Source: Amycolatopsis keratiniphila subsp. keratiniphila (lineage in GTDB: Bacteria > Actinomycetota > Actinomycetes > Mycobacteriales > Pseudonocardiaceae). From it: a stretch of DNA of 64,000 nt. How positions within the stretch are numbered: the stretch's first letter is position 1; each line of letters starts with the position of its first letter. The notes beneath the pieces are model-generated. The model saw only the letters and a program-made list of their open reading frames with translations, searched no databases and was not told the DNA's origin. This document shows positions 56,890 through 64,000 of the stretch, piece by piece. Where the stretch lies: the NCBI RefSeq assembly GCF_001620365.2, contig NZ_LQMT02000034.1, positions 1 through 64,000 of the forward strand, written 5' to 3'. A program made the position numbers and the translations under genes.

Positions 56890-59310
56890 TCAGTGCGGGC
56901 GATCGGTGAGCGCGCCGCGGCGCTCACGGTCGAGACGGAGTTCGGTCTTCAGCCGCCGCAGCAGCGGGTCGAAGAGCTTCTTGACGAGTTCCTCGGTCTC
57001 GGGCTGCGCGGCCGGTGCCGCCATCGCGGACACCGGCGCCGCGGGTGGCGGTGCGACGGGCTCCGGCGGTGGTGGCGTTTCCGGCTCGCGCTGGACGACC
57101 GGGGTTTCGGGCTGCCGCGGCACGACGACGGACGGCAGGTTGAGCACGAGACCATTGCTGTCGGGGGCGGCCTCGCCGGACACACTGCGTTGCACGGTCC
57201 GCGGGAAGTCCATTGTGGATCGTGGTTCGGCGGTTCTCGCTACGGGAAGCGTCGTCGTCGGCTGATGGGATTTCAGTTGAACGACCGCCTTGGCCGTTCG
57301 CGTCTCTGGCACGACCCGGGCGGACGGCAGCGGGCTCTCGATCACGCGGGACACGGGTGGTTCCGGTAGCGGGGCCACTCCGTGATCGATCCTCAAGGCG
57401 GTCAGCGTCGGACGCTGGTTAGCCACCACCGGTGCGGACGAGGTCGCGGCCGGGCCGTCGACGACTCGTGCCACCGGCAGTGGTGACGTCGAGATCACCG
57501 GTGCCGGTGGCGCGCTCCCCGAGCCGCCCGGCGTTCCGGGTGGCCCGGGGATTCCGGTTGTCCCGGACCGGATTCGTGGTGGTCCGGGCGAGTGGAAGGT
57601 GGTGCCGGGCGAAGAGCGCGACGAGGTGACCGTCGGCAGGCTGGGCGGCGGTTCGACCGCCCGGGAGACCGGGAGCAGCGTGTTCTCGAGGGTTGCCAGC
57701 GGCTCGCGTGGCGATTCGTCGCGCAGGCGCTGCACCGGCCGCGGCTCATCTCGCAGGCGCTGTACTGGCCTTTGAACCGGTGTCGGTCCCCCTGGTGATT
57801 CATCCCGCGAGCGCCGCACCGGTCGCTGAACCGATGGCGGCTCTCCCTGCGCCACGTCCCGCAGGCGCTGCACGCGTCGCCGAACCGACGGCGGCTCGTC
57901 CTGCAAGGTTCGCCGAACCGACGGCCGCTCCCCCGGCGACTCATCCGGCAAGCCCTGTACCGGCGCCGACTCCACAGGCGGCTCGTCCCGCAAGCGCTGC
58001 ACCGGCGCCGACTCCACCGGCGATTCATCCCGCAGGCGCTGCACCGGCCGCTGAACCGACACCATGTCATCCCGCACACGCTGCACCGGCGCCGAATCCC
58101 CAAGCGACGCATCCCGCAACCGATCCACCGGCCGCCGAACCGGCACCACCTCATCCTGCACACGCTGCACCGGCTCCCGAGCCGGACCCCCGGCCCGCGA
58201 CACATCCCGGCGTTCCGGTGACGGAAGCCCCCGAGCCGATTCGACGACCGAACTCTGCACGGCCACTGGCAGGGAGGCCCGGGACTCGGACGGCGTCTCC
58301 ACCGACATGGCCGGAGGTTTCGACTCCGCCCCAGCCATCCGGGCCACCGGCCGCGGCGCCTCGTCCGGCACCGAGCCGGCCGGAACGGTGGGCAGCACCG
58401 AAGTCTCGACGTCGCCCGCCAGCGGTGCCTCCACCTCGGCGATGTCGTCTTCGGACACCACCGGCGCCTCGGCCTGGACCGGGTCCGGCAGGATCGGCGC
58501 ACCCAGCCCGAGCCGCCGCGGCGCCGCCTCGGCCTGCTCCGTCCGCTGGACGACCGGTAGCGAAGGCTCGACCGGCCGAGGGGTCGCCACCTCCGCGGCG
58601 AGCGGGACCGGCACGTTCTCAACGCCGACCGGTTCGGGCTCCGGCGCCATCGGGCTGGGGCCAGGTGCGAGCGCGGAAGCAGGCTCCGGCGCCGGGAGCG
58701 GAGCACCTGGCGTCTCCGAGCGGATCGCCTGGACCGTCCGCACCGGCGGGCGCGCCGAGACCACCGACGGGCCGGCGGACGTCAACGGCATCGGTGGCCG
58801 GTCGGCTTCACGCGACGACGCCGCGAGGGCCGGCAGCACGAGCACGGCCGTCGGCTCCACCGCGGCCGTCGGCTCGAAAGCCCGCGCCGGCTCGTCGTGC
58901 GCGACCGCGGACACCGGTGCATCCGGTTCGGTAGTGACACTTACCGGGGTGTCCGGCTCGGCGGCACGCTGCACCGACGTTCCCCAAAGGCGTGACAGCA
59001 CGCCACGTTTGCGGGCAGACCGCTGCACCACCGGCATGTCCGGTGGTGGCACCGGCGCCCGCGCGAGACCGTCGATGACCCCCGAGGGCTCCGCCGGGCC
59101 GACCAGGTGGCCCAACGGCTCCAGGTAGGCCGGGCTCCGCCAGGACGCCAGCGAGGAACTGAACCGCTGTACCGGATTGATCAACGGATGCCCGGCGACG
59201 ACGCGCTGAATGGGCGGCAGGCTTCGCCACTCGGCACGGGTCACCGGCAGCGTGGCCGGTGACGGCCCGTCCGGGGGCGTGCCCGGCTCCTTCCTGCGCC
59301 ACGTCCACAT
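56890..59310 (-). CDS. Long proline-rich CIS-associated protein with VQRLRDE tandem repeats
   Basis: This 806-residue, largely disordered protein is very rich in Pro, Val, Ala and Arg. The N-terminus (PLINPVQRFSSSLASWRSPAYLEPLGHL) and the last 35 residues (ELVKKLFDPLLRRLKTELRL) look structured; the latter is helical and is a pattern I associate with proteins at this place in actinobacterial CIS operons. Residues about 385-535 hold a dozen degenerate units of the type PVQRLRDESPVESA. It lies between the assembly genes and the tube initiator. A role in assembly or cargo handling is possible; no enzyme motif is present. Confidence 0.85.
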   Translation of the reverse strand: MWTWRRKEPGTPPDGPSPATLPVTRAEWRSLPPIQRVVAGHPLINPVQRFSSSLASWRSPAYLEPLGHLVGPAEPSGVIDGLARAPVPPPDMPVVQRSARKRGVLSRLWGTSVQRAAEPDTPVSVTTEPDAPVSAVAHDEPARAFEPTAAVEPTAVLVLPALAASSREADRPPMPLTSAGPSVVSARPPVRTVQAIRSETPGAPLPAPEPASALAPGPSPMAPEPEPVGVENVPVPLAAEVATPRPVEPSLPVVQRTEQAEAAPRRLGLGAPILPDPVQAEAPVVSEDDIAEVEAPLAGDVETSVLPTVPAGSVPDEAPRPVARMAGAESKPPAMSVETPSESRASLPVAVQSSVVESARGLPSPERRDVSRAGGPAREPVQRVQDEVVPVRRPVDRLRDASLGDSAPVQRVRDDMVSVQRPVQRLRDESPVESAPVQRLRDEPPVESAPVQGLPDESPGERPSVRRTLQDEPPSVRRRVQRLRDVAQGEPPSVQRPVRRSRDESPGGPTPVQRPVQRLRDEPRPVQRLRDESPREPLATLENTLLPVSRAVEPPPSLPTVTSSRSSPGTTFHSPGPPRIRSGTTGIPGPPGTPGGSGSAPPAPVISTSPLPVARVVDGPAATSSAPVVANQRPTLTALRIDHGVAPLPEPPVSRVIESPLPSARVVPETRTAKAVVQLKSHQPTTTLPVARTAEPRSTMDFPRTVQRSVSGEAAPDSNGLVLNLPSVVVPRQPETPVVQREPETPPPPEPVAPPPAAPVSAMAAPAAQPETEELVKKLFDPLLRRLKTELRLDRERRGALTDRPH

Positions 59311-59317
59311 CGAAGCG

Positions 59318-59476
59318 TCACCGTCCCTCGCTCATCCGAGTGTTGATCCGGGCGATCTCGGCGACGTAGGTCAACCGGTCGTGGTGTTCGAGGTCGAGGA
59401 TGTCGTCGAGCGACCAGTGCAGGTGATAGGCGACGTACGCGACTTCCTCGTGCAGCCGTCCGGCCGCGTACGTCAC
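59318..59476 (-). CDS. Small CIS protein, DUF6760-like
   Basis: This 52-residue protein starts at a GTG that overlaps the previous stop (GTGA). The sequence YAAGRLHEEVAYVAYHLHWS, then LDDILDLEHHDRLTYVAEIARINTRM, matches the short helical DUF6760 type found next to sheath and tube genes in actinobacterial CIS clusters. By position it resembles tail assembly chaperones. The same frame is open further upstream to 59527, but those residues are a poly-Arg shadow of the preceding gene. Confidence 0.82.
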   Translation of the reverse strand: MTYAAGRLHEEVAYVAYHLHWSLDDILDLEHHDRLTYVAEIARINTRMSEGR

Positions 59477-59913
59477 GATTCCCCCAGGCGGCCGCCGGCG
59501 ACGTCGACGACGAACTCGTGGCCGCACTCCGGGCAGCCGACACCCGCCCGCGTATGGCCTTCGCTGTTGATCCGCCGGTACATGTCCTGCAGGAACGCCA
59601 GATCCGAAGCGAACAGGTTCTCGATGACGCCGGCGTGCACATCGGTGACGTCGCCGATCCGGGTGATCACCCTCGCCAGCAGCACCACCGTGAGGAACGC
59701 CGAGTTCTCGCGCACCCGGTCGTCCCGCAACGGGACGAGCTCGTCCCGCGCGGTCGCCAGCCGCATCACGCCGGAGTGATGCACGTTCCCCGCGTCGTCG
59801 ACGTAGCCGCGCGGGAGTTCGAACGCGAACTCGGTCCGCAACTTCGGCCGCGCCTGTTCTTCCGGCACGACAGGAGCTTCTTCGGCCGGCGCCGACGCCA
59901 TCACCCTGCGCAT
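59473..59913 (-). CDS. CIS assembly protein with C-terminal zinc-binding CPECGHEF
   Basis: This 146-residue protein has TEFAFELPRGYVDDAGNVHHSGVMRLATARDELVPLRDDRVRENSAFLTVVLLARVITRIGDV, the form of T4 base-plate/tail-assembly-like proteins of CIS operons, and ends with a CxxC motif (VGCPECGHEFVVDV). It lies between the tube and DUF6760 genes, where a chaperone for tube or tape assembly is expected. ATG 59913 follows the tube stop by 4 bp; ATG 59901 is an alternative. Confidence 0.85.
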   Translation of the reverse strand: MRRVMASAPAEEAPVVPEEQARPKLRTEFAFELPRGYVDDAGNVHHSGVMRLATARDELVPLRDDRVRENSAFLTVVLLARVITRIGDVTDVHAGVIENLFASDLAFLQDMYRRINSEGHTRAGVGCPECGHEFVVDVAGGRLGES

Positions 59914-59917
59914 GGGC

Positions 59918-60361
59918 TCACTCGACTTCCATCTGCTCGTAGGTGACGACGAGCTTTTCGGTGAGCACGCTGGTGTCGCCCGCCTTCAGCGCGCCGATCT
60001 CCAGGCTCTTCGGCCACGCGTTGGTGAGCTTGTAGCGTTTGATCGGGGCGCCTTCGTAGTCGTAGACGATGATCGCGCCGCCCTTGCGAGCGGAACCCAT
60101 TTTGCCGAAGTGCGCGTCCTTGACCCATTTCTCGAAGCTGTTGTCTTCGGTCAGACCGCGGCTCAGCGTCACCTCGCCCGCTTTCGGGCGACCGGGGAGC
60201 TTCTTGATGACGTACTTGCCGTCCACGGTGTTCTGTTTGAGCTCGATGACGTCCTGCTCCATCTTCAGTCCGGAGACCTCGGAGATCTGCTTGATCTGAA
60301 CGCCGTCGATCTCGAGCCCGAAGGAGCAGCCGACGGCCTTGTCAAGATCGGGAAGTGCCAT
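59918..60361 (-). CDS. cis1: CIS inner tube protein, gp19/Hcp-like
   Basis: This 147-residue tube subunit has CSFGLEIDGVQIKQISEVSGLKMEQDVIELKQNTVDGKYVIKKLPGRPKAGEVTLSRGLTEDNSFEKWVKD, the classic gp19-like tube pattern. Subunits stack as hexameric rings inside the sheath. It follows the sheath gene after 15 bp and is probably the most abundant product of the operon besides the sheath. Confidence 0.95.
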   Translation of the reverse strand: MALPDLDKAVGCSFGLEIDGVQIKQISEVSGLKMEQDVIELKQNTVDGKYVIKKLPGRPKAGEVTLSRGLTEDNSFEKWVKDAHFGKMGSARKGGAIIVYDYEGAPIKRYKLTNAWPKSLEIGALKAGDTSVLTEKLVVTYEQMEVE

Positions 60362-60376
60362 TTCGGAGCCCTTTCA

Positions 60377-61918
60377 CTATTCGTTGACCAGGCTGGTGCC
60401 GCCGGACATCTGGGCCAGCCGGAAGATCACGAACTCCGCCGGTTTGACCGGCGCGATGCCCACTTCGCAGATCACCTGGCCGAGGTCGATGCCCTCGGCC
60501 GGGTTCGTCTCCCGGTCGCATTTCACGAAGAAGGCCTCGTCGGGCGTGAGGCCGAAGAGCGCGCCCTTTCGCCACTCCATCACCAGGAAAGCGCTGATCG
60601 TGCGCCGGATGCGGGCCCACAACGCGTCGTCGTTCGGCTCGAACACGACCCACTGGGTGCCGTTGAGGATCGATTCCTCGAGATAGTTGAACAGCCTCCG
60701 CACGTTGAGGTAGCGCCACGCGGGGTCGCTCGACAACGTGCGCGCTCCCCAGATCCGGATCCCCTTGCCCGCGAAGGAGCGCACGCAGTTCACGCCGATC
60801 GGGTTGAGCAGTTCCTGCTCCGCCTTGGTCAGATGCGTTTCGAGCGCCAGCACGCCGCGGACGACCTCGTTCGCCGGTGCCTTGTGGACACCGCGGGTCG
60901 CGTCGGTGCGCGCCCACACACCCGCCATGTACCCGCTCGGCGGCACGTAGGTGTTGGTCCCGCTGGCGGCGTCGAGCACCTGCACCCACGGGTAGTACAA
61001 CGCCGCGTACTTCGAGTCGTACCCGGCCTGGTCCATCCGCCAGGAGCGGACCTCCTGCGGGTTGAGCCCGGGCGGCGGGTCGACGATCGCCATCCGGTCG
61101 CCCATCAGCTCGCAGTGCGCGATCATCGCCAGCTGCACGGCCTTGACCCCGTCGAGGTCGATCAGGTCGCGCTGGTGGGCGGCCATCAGATCCGGTACCG
61201 CGACCATGGTGATCTCGTCGATCGCCTCCAGTCCACCGAAACCGGTGCGATCGGCGACGTCGCCGACGTAGTCGTCGGCCGCGATGCGACGCGGGACCGG
61301 CGGCGGCTGCGGCGGCTCGGTGAGCACCGCGGTGCCACGGTCCGGCTTCGCCACCGCGCCACCGGTCGCGAGCTCTTCGATCGTGATGAAGCTGGACTTC
61401 TCGCGCACCAGCGTGACGACGTTCTCCTTGGTGCGCTTGGTGGTCACGTTGTGGGTCTCGACGACCTTGCCGTCCTTCTTGACGAGCACGGTGAACCGGT
61501 CGTCGCCGGGGTTCTCACCCGTCGGTTCGGCGACCTCGACGGTGAGCTCTCCCGGTTGTCCACCGCTCGTGAGCTCTTTCGCGACGAATCGGTAGCCACC
61601 GAGCACGGCCTGGCGTGTCGCCGCCTTCGACGTCTCACCGTTCTCCTGGCCCCGCGGACCGCCGATACGGACGATGTAGCAGTTGGCGCCGCCGTTGAGG
61701 AAATAGCCGTAGACCGACTGGGCCAGATAGCAGCCTTCGACGAAGTCGCCGAAGGTCTGGGTGAACTGGGTCCAGTTGGACACCAGGGTGGGCGTGTTGA
61801 AGGGTCCGTCCGCCGCGAAGCCGACGAAGGCGGCGACGGCGGTGCCCACACCCTCGATCGGCCGGGCGCCGGCCTCGATCTCCTCGACGTACACACCCGG
61901 CGTGAGATAGGTGGGCAT
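60377..61918 (-). CDS. cis2: CIS contractile sheath protein
   Basis: This 513-residue sheath subunit starts MPTYLTPGVYVEEIEAGARPIEGVGTAVAAFVGFAADGPFNTPTLVSNW and ends with the conserved core GIRIWGARTLSSDPAWRYLNVRRLFNYLEESIL, then PAEFVIFRLAQMSGGTSLVNE. The N- and C-terminal strands provide the mesh that couples neighbouring rings. It is the first gene of the minus-strand operon; ATG 61918 has GGGGAGG 5-6 nt upstream. Contraction of this sheath drives the tube and spike. Confidence 0.96.
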   Translation of the reverse strand: MPTYLTPGVYVEEIEAGARPIEGVGTAVAAFVGFAADGPFNTPTLVSNWTQFTQTFGDFVEGCYLAQSVYGYFLNGGANCYIVRIGGPRGQENGETSKAATRQAVLGGYRFVAKELTSGGQPGELTVEVAEPTGENPGDDRFTVLVKKDGKVVETHNVTTKRTKENVVTLVREKSSFITIEELATGGAVAKPDRGTAVLTEPPQPPPVPRRIAADDYVGDVADRTGFGGLEAIDEITMVAVPDLMAAHQRDLIDLDGVKAVQLAMIAHCELMGDRMAIVDPPPGLNPQEVRSWRMDQAGYDSKYAALYYPWVQVLDAASGTNTYVPPSGYMAGVWARTDATRGVHKAPANEVVRGVLALETHLTKAEQELLNPIGVNCVRSFAGKGIRIWGARTLSSDPAWRYLNVRRLFNYLEESILNGTQWVVFEPNDDALWARIRRTISAFLVMEWRKGALFGLTPDEAFFVKCDRETNPAEGIDLGQVICEVGIAPVKPAEFVIFRLAQMSGGTSLVNE

Positions 61919-62107
61919 GCGTGCCTCCCCTTTTCGGCGCACTCGCTGACATCGGCGATGCTCCTGGGTGAGCGTTCGCGGCGAAACGACCAAGCGGCTA
62001 GGTCCGCGGGAACCAATCTCTGCCCGAAAAGGCAGCTGCCCGTTCGGGCAGCGGTGCCCGCCCCTCCGGCTGTTGGCAACCGGCCCGGCGAAGCCGAAAG
62101 TGGAGGC
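61919..62107. promoter_or_regulatory. Divergent control region of the CIS operon and the candidate cargo gene
   Basis: This 189-bp gap contains two adjacent dyads: CTGCC-CGAAAA-GGCAG (62020-62035) and CTGCCCGTTCGGGCAG (62036-62051, a perfect 7-bp dyad). Three CTGCC/CTGCCCG half sites in a row between divergent transcripts suggest one regulator acting on both. Promoter hexamers are not clear. Confidence 0.5.
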
Positions 62108-64000
62108 ATGCCGGCGGGCCGGGACAAGGCGACACAGGCCCCGGCCGCGCAACCCGCGCGGCCGGTCAAGCCCGCGCGCCGGGCCACCCCGCCCGCGCTG
62201 CTGCGGTTGCAGGCCGCCGCGGGGAACGCGGCGGTGGCCCGCCTCGTCGGTTTGCAGCGCAGCAGCTGTCCCGCTCCCCCGGTCGCGCCGACCGGCGTGA
62301 CACCCGCGTCGGACCCGAAGTTCGGTTCGCTCAAGAAGGACGTCAGTGGGCAGGCGAAGGCGGCCAAGGCACATCCGCCGGCGTCCGCGGAGGTCAAGAA
62401 GGCGCAGGACGCCGCCGTCGCACCCGCCGACGACAAGGAAGCCCAAGCCAAGGCGGCGCAGGCCGACAAGATGGCCGCCGCCAAACCGGCGGGATTCGAC
62501 AAGGCCGCCTTCGTCGCCGCGGTGAACGCCGCCGTCGCCAAACAGGCGCCGAAGAATCTCGACGAGGCCGACAAGTTCGCCTCGTCCGGCAAGGCGGACC
62601 AGATCAAGTCCGAAGTGATGGGCAAGGTCACCAGCGGCAAGGACGCTTCCGCCAAGGACGTCACCGACCGCACCAAGGAAGCGCCGGACACCAGCAGGGC
62701 CACGGAAAAGCCGGTGAAGCCGCTACCGGAAACCCCGCCGCCGCCCGCGTTGTCCCCGCCGGACCCCCGCAAGGCCACTCCGGACAAGGCCCCGCCCGCC
62801 CAAACCGACCTTCGCGCCGACCAATGCGAAACCCACGGCAAGATGGCCGAGGCCGGGGTCACCGACCAGCAGCTGGCGCAGTCCAACGAGCCCGAATTCA
62901 CCGGCGCGCTCGCGGCGAAACAGGAAGGCGAACAGCACACGGCGTCGGCGCCCGCGGCGGTCCGCGAGTCGGAGGCGGGCCGATTGGCCGCCGTCACCGG
63001 TGCGGCGCAGGCGTCCGGGCAGGCCGCGATGGCGGGGATGACCGGCGCGCGGTCGTCGTCCGGGCAACGCGGACAGGCGGCGAAGTCGGCCACGAAGGCC
63101 AAGGACGAGCAGGACCGGGCGCGGATCACCGCGGAGATCAAGGCGATCTTCGAAGAGACGAAGACGAAGGTCGAGGGGGTCCTCGGCGCCCTCGACGACC
63201 AGGTGGCCAAACGGTTCGAGACCGGCGAAGCGGCGGCGAAGGCCGCGTTCACGGCCGACCACCAGGCCCGGATGAAGAAGTACAAGGACGAACGCTACGA
63301 CGGCGTCACCGGCGCGGCCCGCTGGAGCTACGATCTGTTCGCCGGCCTGCCCGCCGAGGCGAACAACCTCTTCCTGGAGGCCAAGAAGGTCTACGAGTCG
63401 AAGATGCAGGGCGTCATCGGTGAGATCGCCGATTTCGTCGGGCAGCAGCTGACCGAAGCGAAACGGTTGATCGCCGAAGGCCGCGAGCGAGTTCGGCAAA
63501 AGGTCGACTCGCAGTCCCCCGCCCTGCGCAAGATCGCGGGCGAGGCCGCCAAGGAGTTCGGCAGCCAGTTCGACGAACTCGAGAACTCCGTCGACGAGAA
63601 GCAGCAGTCGCTGGTCGAGGACCTGGCACAGAAGTACAGCGAGGCCCGCAACGCCGTCGACGAGGAGATCAAGGCGCTGCAGGCGGAGAACAAAGGCCTG
63701 TGGGACAAGGCGAAGGAGGCGATCGGCGGCGCGATCGACACGATCCTCAAGCTGAAGGACATGCTGCTGAGCGTGCTGGCGCGGGCGGCGAACGCGGTCG
63801 GCCTGATCATCGCCAAACCGATCGAGTTCCTCGGCAACCTGGTCAACGCGGTCAAGACCGGCGTCGTGAACTTCGGCGCGAACATCGTGCAGCATCTCAA
63901 GGACGGCCTGAAGGCCTGGCTGCTCGGAAACCTGGCCAGCGCGGGTATCGAGATCCCGGAAACGCTGGACGCCAAGGGCATCCTGAAGATGATCATGTCG
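62108..64000 (+). CDS. Large CIS-associated protein, candidate cargo/effector (C-terminus beyond window)
   Basis: An open frame of 631 codons runs off the right edge. Residues 1-29 are basic and Pro-rich; residues 30-51 contain LQAAAGNAAVARLVGLQR, a short helix of the AGNAAVxxL type that I associate with proteins encoded beside extracellular CIS in actinobacteria. Residues about 60-330 are an Ala/Lys-rich, low-complexity region. From about 335 (ITAEIKAIFEETKTKVEGVLGALDD) long amphipathic helices dominate, with FAGLPAEANNLFLEAKKVYESK and hydrophobic stretches near 545-590. It is divergent from the sheath gene. It may be a cargo, or a tape-measure-like or toxin carrier protein. GGAGG lies unusually close (1 nt) to the ATG. 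Confidence 0.8.
   Translation, partial: MPAGRDKATQAPAAQPARPVKPARRATPPALLRLQAAAGNAAVARLVGLQRSSCPAPPVAPTGVTPASDPKFGSLKKDVSGQAKAAKAHPPASAEVKKAQDAAVAPADDKEAQAKAAQADKMAAAKPAGFDKAAFVAAVNAAVAKQAPKNLDEADKFASSGKADQIKSEVMGKVTSGKDASAKDVTDRTKEAPDTSRATEKPVKPLPETPPPPALSPPDPRKATPDKAPPAQTDLRADQCETHGKMAEAGVTDQQLAQSNEPEFTGALAAKQEGEQHTASAPAAVRESEAGRLAAVTGAAQASGQAAMAGMTGARSSSGQRGQAAKSATKAKDEQDRARITAEIKAIFEETKTKVEGVLGALDDQVAKRFETGEAAAKAAFTADHQARMKKYKDERYDGVTGAARWSYDLFAGLPAEANNLFLEAKKVYESKMQGVIGEIADFVGQQLTEAKRLIAEGRERVRQKVDSQSPALRKIAGEAAKEFGSQFDELENSVDEKQQSLVEDLAQKYSEARNAVDEEIKALQAENKGLWDKAKEAIGGAIDTILKLKDMLLSVLARAANAVGLIIAKPIEFLGNLVNAVKTGVVNFGANIVQHLKDGLKAWLLGNLASAGIEIPETLDAKGILKMIMS

Noticed and set aside
57690-58165. 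DNA-level tandem repeat or CRISPR-like array
   Set aside because: The repetition is explained by VQRLRDE codons in a long open frame with intact start and stop.

Overview
The window is high-GC DNA with actinobacterial gene style: GTG starts, ATGA/GTGA overlaps and dense shadow frames. It most likely comes from a Pseudonocardiales actinomycete. Amycolatopsis is my best guess, from the combination of NRPS/PKS, Tat and DUF574-type genes and the dispersed long intergenic palindromes; this is inference, because no rRNA or other phylogenetic marker is present.

Layout. (1) 1-11191, transport and metabolism: the start of an ABC ATPase cut by the left edge, a DrrAB-like ABC-2 exporter, a KimA-like APC permease, an SDR oxidoreductase, PhoU, a truncated permease, a PadR-DUF1048-DUF1048 operon, and an MHS-family transporter coupled to an M20 amidohydrolase with a divergent Lrp/AsnC regulator. 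(2) 11192-11674, a gene-free block packed with palindromic repeats. (3) 11675-36007, a hybrid NRPS/PKS operon read on the minus strand. In transcription order it is A-T-KS (with its AT missing), A-T-C-T, KS-AT-KR-DH-ACP, C-A-T (code points to Asn), C-A-T-TE fused to an MFS exporter (code points to Ser), two paralogous ATP-grasp ligases and a SyrP-like Fe(II)/2-oxoglutarate dioxygenase. Nearly all junctions overlap by 4 bp. The expected product is a small, probably hydroxylated peptide-polyketide that I cannot match to a known compound. No MbtH-like protein, PPTase or pathway regulator is visible. (4) 36008-43307, mostly unrelated genes: a secreted protein of unknown function, an S1 protease, a DUF574 methyltransferase, a ferredoxin-reductase-like flavoprotein, a Tat-exported intradiol dioxygenase and a soluble histidine kinase/response regulator pair. 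(5) 43406 to the right edge, a contractile injection system (CIS) island. Sheath, tube, assembly proteins, tube initiator, LysM hub protein, VgrG spike, PAAR tip, gp25, gp6/J and gpI baseplate proteins form one minus-strand operon. It ends in three envelope-type proteins: a zinc-ribbon membrane protein, a secreted TolB/VWA protein and a bitopic membrane protein. An atypical LuxR-type regulator converges on the operon end. Divergent from the sheath gene, a large plus-strand gene runs off the window and carries an AGNAAVARL-type N-terminal segment, making it a candidate CIS cargo. The AAA+ ATPase and tape measure usually found in such systems are not in the window, and no tail-fibre gene is seen.

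The intergenic DNA is unusual. At least five families of long, near-perfect inverted repeats occur only between genes, including a 61-nt perfect palindrome and a 117-bp array of six sites spaced exactly 21 bp apart and arranged around a dyad.
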